64,000 bases of DNA from Bacteroidia bacterium (GCA_026003215.1 BPGV01000001.1:2137729-2201728), one strand, 5' to 3'. Positions 27,031-36,504 are shown, counted from the first letter of the stretch. Numbers and translations are program-made. The notes: generated by a model from the sequence alone, not told the origin.

Positions 27031-27686
27031 ACGCCTTTGAGAGTCAGGTCGGGCGCAAAGATAGCGTTTGAGGGGAGGTATCGCGCCAAAAGCGCATATT
27101 CCCCTCCGCACACCCATAACGTCGTATGGGCCGGAAGAAGGGAGAGCCATCCTTGTAGCTCAAATCCCAAGCCATGCAAGGCGCCGGCCCGCAGCGCCGA
27201 AGCAGTATCTCGTCCGAGGTGCGCTTCTACGGGCGTGAGTGAGAGTCGCGGAAGCCGGCCGGTATTTTCCGCTAAGGCCCGCAGGCGCAGGTGCGCTCCA
27301 GGCGAAATGATTCCCCCGACATGCGTTCCCTGTTCATCCAAGTAATCCAGCACAAAGGCTGTTCCTAAGCTCACTACGGCAGCAGGGAAGCGTTGGGCTG
27401 CCCACGCCGCTATCAGCTGCGCTGCGCGGTCTGCGCCCAGTTCTTGGCTATACAGGGTGGGGAAAGGGAGGGGCCGCGCCCGCGTAAGCTCTTCTGCCTC
27501 CAAAGCAGCTAAAACGGCTCGCCAGTGCTTATCGCCCCGGGTGTCTATGAAGATTACCTGATACCCTTGCCATTGCGTGAGCTCCTCAGGGGAGGCTACC
27601 AAAAAGCTTTCTTGGAGGGCCCCTTCTTCCACGAGGCCGGCCTTGACGCGGCTATTGCCAATATCTATTACGAGCTGGGCGGCCAT
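26982..27686 (-). CDS. coaX: Type III pantothenate kinase
   Basis: Phosphorylates pantothenate in the first step of coenzyme A synthesis. The 234-residue ASKHA-fold protein has the phosphate-1 motif LVIDIGNSRVK at the N-terminus, the family GADR motif, SLGTAFVLDYL, and GGIISPGAHLRLRAL, followed by the LGRDTASALRAG adenosine-side motif. It overlaps birA by 19 nt and the barrel gene by 49 nt, an arrangement common in Bacteroidota. Confidence 0.95.
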   Translation of the reverse strand: MAAQLVIDIGNSRVKAGLVEEGALQESFLVASPEELTQWQGYQVIFIDTRGDKHWRAVLAALEAEELTRARPLPFPTLYSQELGADRAAQLIAAWAAQRFPAAVVSLGTAFVLDYLDEQGTHVGGIISPGAHLRLRALAENTGRLPRLSLTPVEAHLGRDTASALRAGALHGLGFELQGWLSLLPAHTTLWVCGGEYALLARYLPSNAIFAPDLTLKGVWLWWHYLHDGSASGG

Positions 27687-28384
27687 ACCACCTGCACAGC
27701 CGAAGCCGGGTACCGGTGAGTTCCCGTAGCCGTTTCTATCCTCAAGAAACCCTCCGTTTCCCAGGCAGTGATAGTCCCTTCTATCAGGTTCTCGTGAATA
27801 AGAAACTGTCCTTTGCGTAGCAAGCGCTCCATAAAGCGTTTTTGAACTTTAGGCACTGGCGCTTCGTACCAGTAAAAGAAATGGGCTTCAAAGACTTCTA
27901 AAAGGCTTTCTACTTGGGTGGGAGGGGTTCCGGACAAAGCTATACTTGTAGCGCGTAAGGAGGGCGGAAAGCTGCGCTGATAGACGTTGATACCGATACC
28001 TATGCAGGCGAAGCGGAGCTTTGACCCCTGCCAGACGGCTTCGGTGAGGAGACCGGCGAGTTTTCCTGTGGGAGTCCACAGGTCATTAGGCCATTTGAGG
28101 AAAAGCGGTTCATGCAGATGAGGGGCAAGGGTATCATATACGGCTAAGGCGGTCCGTACGGTGAGGGTGTCTGTGCCTTCTGCGGGAGAAACAAGGAAGC
28201 TGAAAGTGAGGCTTTCGCCGGGGGTAGCATGCCAAGGGGTGCCTTTGCGGCCATAGCCGGCGGTTTGGTGGCGTGTCCATACCAGGGTGCCCTGCGGCAC
28301 TGCTTCCCTTTCAGCCCATGCTTTCAGGTACGCCTGGGTAGAGGGCAGCTCCTCAAAAAAATACCGCCTAAATCTCAGGGCCAC
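27668..28384 (-). CDS. birA: Biotin-[acetyl-CoA-carboxylase] ligase
   Basis: Activates biotin and attaches it to carboxylase BCCP domains. The 238-residue protein has the catalytic GYGRKGTPWHATPGESL motif, FLKWPNDLW, and ACIGIGINVY. There is no N-terminal helix-turn-helix, so this is the class I, non-regulatory form. It overlaps the lytic transglycosylase by 10 nt and coaX by 19 nt in one unit. Confidence 0.95.
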   Translation of the reverse strand: MALRFRRYFFEELPSTQAYLKAWAEREAVPQGTLVWTRHQTAGYGRKGTPWHATPGESLTFSFLVSPAEGTDTLTVRTALAVYDTLAPHLHEPLFLKWPNDLWTPTGKLAGLLTEAVWQGSKLRFACIGIGINVYQRSFPPSLRATSIALSGTPPTQVESLLEVFEAHFFYWYEAPVPKVQKRFMERLLRKGQFLIHENLIEGTITAWETEGFLRIETATGTHRYPASAVQVVWPPSS

Positions 28385-29691
28385 CGATATAGAATAGGTC
28401 TTTCGTCGTAGGGGCGTGCCTCTCGTAGATATACACGCAGGCCTACGGGTAGCGTAGAGTCGGGATTGGCAGTACTATTGTACCCCTGTAAGCGCGCCAG
28501 CGAGCGCCCATAATGAGCTGCAATCTCGCGCAGGCTTTCGCCCCGCTGCACAATATGAATATGGGCTTTGGCTGGCGGGACAATAAGCACAGGCGCGTCT
28601 TTTTCATAAAAAGGATTCCATCTGCGGAGTTTTTCTGTCAGCGGTGGGGGGGGATAGGCCCATTCATGGTGGAGGTACGGCTCCTTGTAAATAGAGAGTA
28701 CCGCTGGCGTAGAAGGGTTAAGGGAAGGGGGAGAAGCTTTCTCCTTGGGTAAGGGGAACGGAGGCGGAGATACCTCCTCGGGCGGAGCAGGGGAATCGGC
28801 TGTGGCTGTAGTATCGCTTGGAAAACTAAGACCCGCCGGTACCGAGGCGATCGCAAAAGGGAGTGTATTAGGCGCAAAAAGGGATTTTAGGGGTTCTTGG
28901 GGGGCCTCAAAGGGCACTTCTTCCCGCACCAGAAGGTAATAGGTGCTTGGACGCCTTGCAGGCAAAATGGGTTGCACGAGCCAAGGATTCAAAAGTAAAA
29001 AAGTATCTACGGAAATACCATGTTCCTGGGCAATGGCCCAGGCGGGCCGAGCAGGTCCTTGGTAAGCCACAGGCTTGAGAGCGTATATACGCTTTTTTAT
29101 CAGGGACTCAAACACCAGCTTATGCGCTAAGGCGCGCAGGGCATACCAGTGGGTATTGGCGCGGATGCATACTTCATCTTTGCCGACGTATGCGGTGTCT
29201 ATGTAGGGGATGGCACCGGTGCCTCCCTCGTAGTAAGCGATAATCGCGAAGAGCCAGTTACGGTGCCGGTTGTACTGCTTGGTGAGGTAGAGGGCGGCCG
29301 CTGCGCTGGAACGAAACAGGTGCTTGCGTTCATCTATGGTGTCGTTGATGATGAGTCCTACTTCCCGGGCGGTATAATCCTTAAACTGCCAATAGCCCAC
29401 GGCACCCGAGCGAGAAACCGCATAGGGATTGAGGCGGCTTTCTTGGATAGCCAAGTATTTGAGGTCTTCCGGTACGCCGATGTAGCGGAGGGCTTCTTCT
29501 ATATAGGGGAGGAGGGTCTCCGCCCGGGCCACTACCGCTTGGAGGGTGGGCATGTGCTCATATAGCTTGACCACATACTGCTGGAGGGCTTGGCGGGCTT
29601 CGGGGGTGATTTGGGTGCGCATGCCACAAAAAGTCATTTGCTCGGGTATCGCTGGCAGCCCCGAGAGCCACAAAAGGAGCCCTATGCCCAT
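28375..29691 (-). CDS. Exported LysM lytic transglycosylase, MltD-like
   Basis: Cleaves peptidoglycan glycan strands in the periplasm. The 438-residue protein has an N-terminal signal-like helix (GIGLLLWLSGLPA), an SLT domain with the catalytic Glu84 in LAIQESRLNPYAVSRSG and GYWQF, and the AIIAYYEGGTG motif. A degenerate LysM-like segment lies at about 220-260, followed by a proline-rich linker and a C-terminal LysM (HIVQRGESLREIAAHYG). ATG 29691 shares its A with the recQ stop (TGATG), so it is translationally linked to recQ. Confidence 0.9.
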   Translation of the reverse strand: MGIGLLLWLSGLPAIPEQMTFCGMRTQITPEARQALQQYVVKLYEHMPTLQAVVARAETLLPYIEEALRYIGVPEDLKYLAIQESRLNPYAVSRSGAVGYWQFKDYTAREVGLIINDTIDERKHLFRSSAAAALYLTKQYNRHRNWLFAIIAYYEGGTGAIPYIDTAYVGKDEVCIRANTHWYALRALAHKLVFESLIKKRIYALKPVAYQGPARPAWAIAQEHGISVDTFLLLNPWLVQPILPARRPSTYYLLVREEVPFEAPQEPLKSLFAPNTLPFAIASVPAGLSFPSDTTATADSPAPPEEVSPPPFPLPKEKASPPSLNPSTPAVLSIYKEPYLHHEWAYPPPPLTEKLRRWNPFYEKDAPVLIVPPAKAHIHIVQRGESLREIAAHYGRSLARLQGYNSTANPDSTLPVGLRVYLREARPYDERPILYRWP

Positions 29692-31874
29692 CAACTTACC
29701 GAGAGATGAAAGTGAAGCCGCAGCAGTCGGAGTTCTTCATAGGTGTACTCGCCGCGTAGGGCACGCATCGCTTTTTCTATGTCGTCATCTTCGGCTTCGT
29801 AGAAATAGTCAAAGACTTCTTCTACGCGGTCAGGGTCCAGCATGGTACGCACCGCATAATCCAGCTTAAGGCGTACTCCCGCCTGGAAGACAATCTGCTC
29901 TATTTTGGTAAGAAGCTCTTCTAAGGTGAGGTTGAGCCGCTGGGCGATAGTCGGGAGCGGCACGCGGTGATCTATGGACTGAATGATTTCGGCCCAATCC
30001 GCTTGTTTTTTAGGCTGGCTGGGTACGATAAGTTCCACAGGACGCTCAATATCATTTTCCTCCACATACTGCTGTATGAGTTCTACAAAGGGTCGGCCAA
30101 ACTTTTGGGCTTTTACCGGTCCTACCCCTGGGATGCGTTCCAGCTCTTCTGAAGTGATGGGGTATTGGGTGGCCATTTCTATGAGCGTAGGCTCTTGAAA
30201 GATAACATACGGGGGGACGCGCCGTTCATCCGCTATGCGCTTGCGTAAGGCTTTGAGTTTCTCCAAAAGGACCTCGTCGTGTAGGGTGAGCTCTTCTATA
30301 AGGCCTTCTTCATCAGCTGTGGCTGGGGTTCTATCATAAGGAGGGTATAGCGTGATAGGGTGCGGATTTTCTAAAAATGCCTTGCCTTTTTCTGTAAGCT
30401 GTACTAAGGTGTAGTCGCTCGGATCCCGCTGAAGGTAACCTTCTACCATGAGCTGCGCTACATACGATTTGATTTCATCTAAACTGTGCCCCTTAAGTTT
30501 GCCGAAAGTAGGTAGGGTACGTCCCGCGATCTCGCCCTGTAGCCCTACTACATGGTCCAAAACCGGGATGAGCGGGAAGCGCTCCAAATGCGCAATAGTT
30601 TCTAAGATAGGTTTAGCTATCTCTTGCCCGTCAAAGCTTTTCTTGGGGTAGCGACAGTTGTCACACATGCCCCCACATTTATCGGCTTCGTACGATTCGC
30701 CAAAGTACTGTAAGAGGAACTTTCGGCGGCATTGGCCCGTCTCACAGAAATACGCCATCTCTTGTAGAAGGAAAACTATCGCTTCGCGTTCGCTGGCGGG
30801 CTTATCTTTGAGGAAGCGGTCCAGCTTCAAAATGTCGTTGTAGTCATAGTATAAAATGCAATCGGAAGGTAGGCCATCCCTACCGGCTCGTCCTGTTTCT
30901 TGGTAGTAGTTTTCAATACTTTTCGGTACATCGTAGTGAATCACAAAGCGCACATCCGGCTTGTCTATGCCCATACCGAAGGCTATGGTGGCTACAATCA
31001 CTTGGATTTCTTCATTGAGGAAGGCGTCTTGGTTGCGGTTTCGGGTGGCCGCGTCCATGCCGGCATGGTAGGGGAGTGCTTTTATACCATTGGCTTGAAG
31101 CGTTTGGGCTACCTCTTCTACCCGTCGCCGGGAATGGCAATACACAATACCCGATTGCCCCGGCCGAGAACGAATGTACTGTACAATCTCCTTGAGGGTC
31201 GTCTGCTGTGAACGCTTAGGGGTGATTTGATAGTACAGATTGGGCCGGTTGAAGCTGGTACGAAAAATCACTGCGTCCGGAATCTCTAAGTTTTCCAATA
31301 TATCTCGTTGGACGCGGGGTGTGGCCGTAGCGGTCAGCGCGATAAAAGGCACCGGTTCTAAGCCCCGGAACGCATGCCGGATCCGCCGATATTCTGGGCG
31401 GAAGTCATGGCCCCATTCCGAGATACAGTGCGCTTCATCCACTGCTACGAAACTTATTTTGAGTTGATGAAGGGTATCTGCGAAGTTCTCGCTCAAAAGA
31501 GTCTCTGGGGCCACATATAAAAGCTTGACTTCGCCTCGGAGGCACTTTTGTTTTACTTCTTCATATTCGCGTCTGGAGAGGCTGCTATTCAAAAACTCTG
31601 CGGGGATGTCATAGGCCTGCATTTGGTCTACTTGGTTTTTCATGAGGGCGATAAGCGGAGAAATGACGATAGCCGTGCCCGGCATGAGGAGGGCTGGGAG
31701 CTGATAACAAAGCGACTTGCCGGCCCCCGTGGGCATGATAACCATTACATTTTTCCCGGAGAGCAAGGTGCGAATAATCTCCTCCTGCGGCCCCCGAAAA
31801 GCAGCGTAGCCAAAGTACTGCTGCAGGGCCTCTTTCAGGTCCAAAGTAGTCGCCGACATATCCTCCATAGCCAT
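29691..31874 (-). CDS. recQ: ATP-dependent DNA helicase RecQ
   Basis: 3'-5' DNA helicase of recombination and repair. The 727-residue protein has helicase motifs with Walker A MPTGAGKSLCYQLP, the DEAH box in VAVDEAHCISEWGHDFR, QETGRAGRDG (motif VI), a four-Cys zinc site (CRRKFLLQYFGE...CGMCDNC), an RQC winged helix and an HRDC domain (about 505-585). A further C-terminal helical extension is usual for the Bacteroidota form. ATG 31874 is taken, with TATCTTTG 13 nt upstream; ATG 31868 and 31859 remain possible. It is divergent from the kpsF-like gene with interlocked promoters. Confidence 0.96.
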   Translation of the reverse strand: MAMEDMSATTLDLKEALQQYFGYAAFRGPQEEIIRTLLSGKNVMVIMPTGAGKSLCYQLPALLMPGTAIVISPLIALMKNQVDQMQAYDIPAEFLNSSLSRREYEEVKQKCLRGEVKLLYVAPETLLSENFADTLHQLKISFVAVDEAHCISEWGHDFRPEYRRIRHAFRGLEPVPFIALTATATPRVQRDILENLEIPDAVIFRTSFNRPNLYYQITPKRSQQTTLKEIVQYIRSRPGQSGIVYCHSRRRVEEVAQTLQANGIKALPYHAGMDAATRNRNQDAFLNEEIQVIVATIAFGMGIDKPDVRFVIHYDVPKSIENYYQETGRAGRDGLPSDCILYYDYNDILKLDRFLKDKPASEREAIVFLLQEMAYFCETGQCRRKFLLQYFGESYEADKCGGMCDNCRYPKKSFDGQEIAKPILETIAHLERFPLIPVLDHVVGLQGEIAGRTLPTFGKLKGHSLDEIKSYVAQLMVEGYLQRDPSDYTLVQLTEKGKAFLENPHPITLYPPYDRTPATADEEGLIEELTLHDEVLLEKLKALRKRIADERRVPPYVIFQEPTLIEMATQYPITSEELERIPGVGPVKAQKFGRPFVELIQQYVEENDIERPVELIVPSQPKKQADWAEIIQSIDHRVPLPTIAQRLNLTLEELLTKIEQIVFQAGVRLKLDYAVRTMLDPDRVEEVFDYFYEAEDDDIEKAMRALRGEYTYEELRLLRLHFHLSVS

Positions 31875-31878
31875 TTCG

Positions 31879-31895
31879 TACCTTTGTCAAAGATA
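31879..31895. promoter_or_regulatory. Face-to-face -7 boxes of recQ and the kpsF-like gene
   Basis: The 17-bp stretch TACCTTTGTCAAAGATA holds a plus-strand -7 box (31879-31886, TACCTTTG) and a minus-strand -7 box (31888-31895, TATCTTTG) with a 1-nt gap, pointing at each other. The plus box would serve kpsF (23-nt leader) and the minus box recQ (13-nt leader). Both polymerases could not open this DNA at once, so mutual exclusion is expected. Confidence 0.6.
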
Positions 31896-31909
31896 AGCAA
31901 AAACTCTCC

Positions 31910-32869
31910 ATGCATAGCGAACTGGGGCGATGGGTCATCCGTACCGAAGCGGAAGCCCTCCTGTCCATAGCCGACAAAATAGACTCCCACTTTGACACCT
32001 TGGTAGATAAGATTTTACAGAGCACCGGTAAGGTGGTTCTCACCGGCGTAGGGAAAAGTGCCCATATTGCAGCCAAGATTACGGCTACCCTAAACTCGGT
32101 GGGTACGCCCGCGGTGTGGCTGCATGCTACCGAGGCGGTGCATGGGGATGTAGGGATTGTTCAACCGGGGGATGTAGTGCTCATTTTCTCTAAGAGTGGG
32201 GAGACCCCCGAGGTCCGAGCGCTTCTGCCGGTGTTACGGGAGCGGGGCGCTTACTTAGTGGCTTGTGTGGGGCAGCCCGAAAGTGCTGTCGCACGGGCAG
32301 CCGACTTGGTGATAGACCTCTCCGTAGCAAAAGAAGCTTGTCCCCATAACCTTACGCCTACGGCTTCCACGACGGTAGCGCTGGCGTTTGGGGATGCCTT
32401 AGCTATCGCGCTTATGCAAGCCCGGCGCTTCGGCCCAGAGGACTTCGCTGCGACCCATCCCGCCGGCACCCTCGGGAAAAGGCTCCTCCTGCGCGTCCGT
32501 GACATTGCCGAACCCACCCTGCCCGCTGTGCCCGAAAATGCCTCTTTTAAAGAAACCCTTATCGCCATTACCGCTGGACGAAAAGGCGCTGTGGCTGTCC
32601 TTGCCTCCGATAGCACCCTCCTACGCGGAATCATTACAGACGGAGATATTCGTCGTACCCTGGAAAAGTATCCCCCTGAAGCTCTGCTTGCCTTGCGCGC
32701 CGTAGATATGGCTACCTCTTCTCCCAAAACCATAGACCTGAATCAAAAAGCCTACGAAGCCCTCCACCTCATGCGCACCCACAAAGTCTCCCAACTCATC
32801 GTATTAGAAGAAGGACAGCCGTGGGGTATGATTCACTTCCATGACCTTATACGAGAAGGCCTCCAATGA
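31910..32869 (+). CDS. KpsF/GutQ-family arabinose-5-phosphate isomerase
   Basis: Interconverts ribulose 5-phosphate and arabinose 5-phosphate, the first step to Kdo for lipopolysaccharide. The 319-residue protein has an SIS domain (about 35-180, with TGVGKSAHIAAKI, LIFSKSGETPEV and TASTTVALAFGDALAI). A CBS pair follows (about 200-319, IITDGDIRRTL and KVSQLIVLE). It overlaps the next gene manC by 4 nt (ATGA), linking two sugar-phosphate enzymes. Confidence 0.94.
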   Translation: MHSELGRWVIRTEAEALLSIADKIDSHFDTLVDKILQSTGKVVLTGVGKSAHIAAKITATLNSVGTPAVWLHATEAVHGDVGIVQPGDVVLIFSKSGETPEVRALLPVLRERGAYLVACVGQPESAVARAADLVIDLSVAKEACPHNLTPTASTTVALAFGDALAIALMQARRFGPEDFAATHPAGTLGKRLLLRVRDIAEPTLPAVPENASFKETLIAITAGRKGAVAVLASDSTLLRGIITDGDIRRTLEKYPPEALLALRAVDMATSSPKTIDLNQKAYEALHLMRTHKVSQLIVLEEGQPWGMIHFHDLIREGLQ

Positions 32870-33930
32870 TAGCACGCACGCATGCTGTACTCTTAGCCGG
32901 CGGGAGTGGTACCCGCTTCTGGCCTGTCAGTAGGGCCGCCCATCCTAAGCAGTTTTTAGACATCTTAGGCACTGGCCGCTCCCTCCTCCAATCTACCGTA
33001 GCGCGAGTCCAACAGCTCATCCCTCCCGAACATCTCTGGATAGTTGGCAGCCAAGCCCATGCCGCCTTGATTGCCCAGCAAGTGCCCCATCTCCTGGAAG
33101 ACCATCGCCTCTTAGAACCCCTCCAACGCAATACCGCTTTTAGTATCCTTTGGGCTACGCAGGTGATTGCAGCCCAGGAGCCAGACGCCATCCTGTGGAT
33201 ACTTCCCGCTGACCATTATATCCCTGATGAAAAAACTTTCCTCGCCCTTGTACAGCGTGTCCTCACCGAATGCGACTTTTCCGAAGCTATCCTTACCGTG
33301 GGCATCCGTCCCCGCTATCCGCATACGGGGTATGGGTATATCCAGTTTATCCCCACGGCAGGGCGTCTCTGCCAGCCTGTCAAGACCTTCACGGAAAAAC
33401 CCTCCAAAGAGCTGGCGCAGCTCTTCGTCCAAAGCGGGGACTTTCTCTGGAATAGCGGCATGTTTATTGCTTCTGCAGCAGTGATCAAGAGAGCTTTCCA
33501 GACACATGCACCAGATATGTACGAGCTTCTTCCTGAAGGGGGGGAGTATACGCCAGAGGTTCTTCAACGGGCTTTTCAGCAAGCGCCTTCCATTTCATTT
33601 GACTATGCCATCATGGAGAAATACCAGCCTGTGTTGGTGGTGGAAGGGGATTTTGCTTGGTGGGATTTAGGTGGGTGGAATGCTGTCCATGAAGTCTCTC
33701 CCCAAGATGCCCATGGCAATACGGCGCTGGGCCAGGTGCTTATGGAGGGAGTAAAAAATACCCTGTTTTTTGCTTCACGTTCGGATAAACTGATTATTGC
33801 GCAGGGGCTCGAGGGGTATTTGGTCATAGATACAGACGATGTGCTGTTGATTGTACCGAAAAATGCAGAACAAGACATCCGGGAGTGGGTGCAGCGCCTG
33901 CGCGCCGAAGGGCGCCCCCGCTACTTGTGA
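32866..33930 (+). CDS. manC: Mannose-1-phosphate guanylyltransferase
   Basis: Makes GDP-mannose for surface glycans. The 354-residue single-domain nucleotidyltransferase has LLAGGSGTRFWPVSRAAHPKQ at the N-terminus (signature GGxGTR plus Lys), LPADHYI, VKTFTEKPS, FLWNSGMF, and DFAWWDLGGWNAVHE. It lacks the C-terminal isomerase domain of the bifunctional AlgA type. It begins on the 4-nt overlap with the kpsF-like gene. Confidence 0.93.
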   Translation: MIARTHAVLLAGGSGTRFWPVSRAAHPKQFLDILGTGRSLLQSTVARVQQLIPPEHLWIVGSQAHAALIAQQVPHLLEDHRLLEPLQRNTAFSILWATQVIAAQEPDAILWILPADHYIPDEKTFLALVQRVLTECDFSEAILTVGIRPRYPHTGYGYIQFIPTAGRLCQPVKTFTEKPSKELAQLFVQSGDFLWNSGMFIASAAVIKRAFQTHAPDMYELLPEGGEYTPEVLQRAFQQAPSISFDYAIMEKYQPVLVVEGDFAWWDLGGWNAVHEVSPQDAHGNTALGQVLMEGVKNTLFFASRSDKLIIAQGLEGYLVIDTDDVLLIVPKNAEQDIREWVQRLRAEGRPRYL

Positions 33931-34162
33931 TGTCCTGGGTAGCTCCTATGGAGCCGCGCATGCTTACAGACCTTCTGGGGAACTCGCGCCTTTTATGCAA
34001 CCCATAGCCAGGAAAATGCGTATATATCCATGGTAGCCTACTTGTACGGAAGCACTCATTTTTTTGGCTCCCCAGCGAAAAGGTGAGGCTTTTTTACAAG
34101 GTGCCTACTCTCCTGTAAAGAAGGAGGAGTAAGCTCTCAGGTTGCCTCTCTCTTTTCGCTAT
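33931..34162. other. Intergenic region with a degenerate copy of a 42.1-kb element
   Basis: 232 nt without a gene. Positions about 33940-34027 resemble about 42143-42250 upstream of the third YbjN-like paralogue. The best shared piece is CGCC(T)TTTATGCAACC...GGAAAATGCGTATATAT (33987-34027, shown in part). Both contain an ATGCGTATATA that resembles the start of the paralogue at 36012. A purine-rich AAGAAGGAGGAG lies near 34120. Confidence 0.5.
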
Positions 34163-34954
34163 ATGGAGCAAAGAAGCAATACCATATTTTTTCAGAACCT
34201 TGGAGGGTTGGGGGTTCTCCTCTTTTTTCTGGGAGACCTCCAAGCGCAGGTGGAATTCGTAAAAACCCCACAAAAGGTTTCTGACTCAGTCAGGTATTGC
34301 CTAAATGTCGGTAACCGTTTTTTGGATTCCAGCCGGTACCAGGAAGCCTTAGAGTGGTATAACCAAGCTTTGGCCCTAATGCCTGATTATGCCCCTGCTT
34401 TATACAACCGGGGCTTGGCGCTCCTCAGCATAGGCCGCTATCGGGAAGCCATAGCAGACTTTGATGCAGTCGAAACTACTTTTTCGGATGATCCTTACCT
34501 GTATCTGTGGCGTGGTTTAGCGTACATGGAAGTTGGTCGTCATGAAGCAGGTATAGAAGACTTTGGCCGGGCCATAGCCCTCAACCCCAAGTTTATCTAC
34601 GCCTATATTTCCCGAGGCAACGCCCGAGTCGAACGAGACCAGTACGACCAAGCCGAGCAAGATTTTGCGGCTGCTGGCCGCATAGACCCTATCAACCTGG
34701 CGCTCTTCTATGGGCGTGGGGCTCTCGCCATGGCCAGAGAACGCTACTTAGAGGCTATTGAGATCTATACCAGAGGCATAACTTTCTATCCTAATGCACT
34801 GGACCTGTACCTTATGCGGGGTGTTGCTTACAACAAAATAGGACTCTATGCAGAAGCTTTGGCTGATTTTCAAACTATCCTCCAGAAGGACCCTACCCAT
34901 ATTCCGGCTAGGGACCTTCTCGAGGCCATTCGTCGGCAGTATGACCTTGAGTGA
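34163..34954 (+). CDS. Exported TPR protein
   Basis: A 263-residue protein with an N-terminal signal peptide (LGGLGVLLFFLGDLQA, cleavage near LQAQ). About six tetratricopeptide repeats follow (about 45-255), including YQEALEWYNQALALMPDYA, YREAIADFDAVET and YAEALADFQTILQKDP. Predicted periplasmic scaffold for protein-protein contacts. ATG 34163 is chosen over the in-frame TTG 34142 since it places the signal peptide correctly. It opens the 34-43 kb run of exported proteins. No enzyme motif. Confidence 0.85.
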   Translation: MEQRSNTIFFQNLGGLGVLLFFLGDLQAQVEFVKTPQKVSDSVRYCLNVGNRFLDSSRYQEALEWYNQALALMPDYAPALYNRGLALLSIGRYREAIADFDAVETTFSDDPYLYLWRGLAYMEVGRHEAGIEDFGRAIALNPKFIYAYISRGNARVERDQYDQAEQDFAAAGRIDPINLALFYGRGALAMARERYLEAIEIYTRGITFYPNALDLYLMRGVAYNKIGLYAEALADFQTILQKDPTHIPARDLLEAIRRQYDLE

Positions 34955-35131
34955 TATACAACCGTATTCCTTCCTCTTTGGGAAGGCGCATCCGATGAAA
35001 GGCCGCGTGGTTTCGGCCTTTTGGGTCACAGTAGCTTCTCATGGTGTTTTTTCGGCTGAGCAGCTCTATCCTTCCTTTCGGCACAAAGAACCCCCTAAAA
35101 TCCCTCCCGGCGGCGGAGGCATGAGAATACT

Positions 35132-35749
35132 ATGATGCGAGATAAAAACCATATACCTACAAATGCTATGACTAAGGTAGATATGTCCTTCTGGAAGGTT
35201 TACCGTTTCGTCTCTTTGATGGTTTTGGTGTTGTTTGTAGTATTGGTATTGTCGGTGCTGGCACTGCCGATCTTATTCTTTGGGGTCCTTGATATCGACC
35301 CTTCCTCTGAGGTATCTTTGATTTTATGGCTATTTATCGCAGTTATTGGTTTTATTTCATGGTTTCTTTATTACAAATATTTGGCTCCTGCAGGGAGTGC
35401 TCATAAGATAATTCAATATGCTTCAGAGAATGGTCGGTGGGTGGAGGCTAAGTTCGTACGCATACAGGATAGGCGCGTTCGAACTTCCCGTTCCTTCCTC
35501 TGGTATGAATATGCTTCTGTGTTAGAGTTCGAGGTAGAGGGGGAGCGGGTGGTTTTTCATGTACATAAACATGCCGATGAGGTTTCGGCTTTCCCCCAAA
35601 AAGGCGAATCTATAACGTTTTGGCAGGTGCCCGCTTTGCCTTCCATAAATGACAAGATTCTTTCTAACATTAGATATAACTACTTCTGGTTCAGTTATAC
35701 AAGTCGGTTTTACTACCTCTGGATTTCTGCCGCAAATAAGAAAAAATAA
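35132..35749 (+). CDS. Integral membrane protein, DUF3592-like
   Basis: A 205-residue protein with two membrane helices near the N-terminus (about 25-60 and 65-90: LMVLVLFVVLVLSVLALPILFF and LILWLFIAVIGFISWFLYY, read in parts). A soluble beta-rich domain follows (GRWVEAKFVRIQDRR ... VLEFEVEGERVVFHVHKHADEVSAFPQ, in parts) that resembles DUF3592-type proteins. Base composition is visibly AT-richer than the flanking genes, a hint of transfer. ATG 35132 is the first; ATG 35168 is also possible. Function unknown. Confidence 0.65.
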   Translation: MMRDKNHIPTNAMTKVDMSFWKVYRFVSLMVLVLFVVLVLSVLALPILFFGVLDIDPSSEVSLILWLFIAVIGFISWFLYYKYLAPAGSAHKIIQYASENGRWVEAKFVRIQDRRVRTSRSFLWYEYASVLEFEVEGERVVFHVHKHADEVSAFPQKGESITFWQVPALPSINDKILSNIRYNYFWFSYTSRFYYLWISAANKKK

Positions 35750-36011
35750 AGTTGTACTTGTGTCTCCTTGTCAGGGCTATTGTTTTTTGACAGGCTGTCG
35801 TGCGGGATGCGCAGGCGAGGTAAAGATAGAGGGGATATGCACTCTCTGAGGGTGCAACCTTTTGTAAGGCTAAAGCGTATTTACTCTATCATGACCCAGA
35901 TGTATAGGAAGGTCCTATCTTTTTGCACAGGCGAAGGGAGAGAGCCTTTCTTTACTTCAAGAGGACCTTTGTATAAGAGGTCCGGGGGTCTGGCACTCTT
36001 TCCCGTAGCCT
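35750..36011 (+). other. Intergenic region before the YbjN-like pair
   Basis: 262 nt with no convincing gene or -7 box. A small inverted repeat GGACCT...AGGTCC lies near 35963-35983. It separates the membrane protein from the first exported YbjN-like gene. Confidence 0.4.
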
Positions 36012-36488
36012 ATGCGTACTTATACTCATATAGGGGTCCTCTTCATAGTAGGAGCGCTTAGTTTGGATAGGGCCTATAGCCAGCATCAGCGGCTCAAAAG
36101 CCTCTTAGAGGAAACGGGTCTCAAGTATTCCTTGGATAATGCCAAGAACTTTAAGCTACGTTTTTCGCTGGAAGAGAGCCGCTCGCAGGAAGTTATCATC
36201 ATAAATCCTACGGATCAAATACAAGAGGAGCCCATAGTGCACATTTTTTCGGTAGGGTTTGAGGGCACTGAGGTTCCGTCAGACTTAATGCAAAAAATGC
36301 TTTCCGAAAATCGCTCCCGCAAAATAGGTAACTGGGAACTCATGCTGGTGGGTAATACTATTTATGGATTTTTTAGTATAAAAGCGCCTCTTTCTGCTTT
36401 GGATGCCAATCTACTTAGGATACTCTGTCAGGTAGCGGCTCTAACTGCAGATGAGTTTGAAAAAGAGGTTATGGGCGTGGATAACTAA
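36012..36488 (+). CDS. Exported YbjN-like protein, paralogue A
   Basis: A 158-residue protein with a signal peptide (HIGVLFIVGALSL, cleavage near AYSQ). The domain of about 130 residues has the pattern LKYSLDNAKNFKLRFSLEE, IVHIFSVGFEG, RKIGNWELM and FFSIKAPLSALDANLLR. The order DGDF-like strand, long edge strand, W-containing strand and C-terminal helix fits a YbjN-type chaperone fold. It is the first of four paralogues in this cluster; the next starts 16 nt after its stop. No catalytic residues are apparent. YbjN membership is my inference from pattern. Confidence 0.7.
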   Translation: MRTYTHIGVLFIVGALSLDRAYSQHQRLKSLLEETGLKYSLDNAKNFKLRFSLEESRSQEVIIINPTDQIQEEPIVHIFSVGFEGTEVPSDLMQKMLSENRSRKIGNWELMLVGNTIYGFFSIKAPLSALDANLLRILCQVAALTADEFEKEVMGVDN

Positions 36489-36504
36489 TACAATCGTATA
36501 GCCT

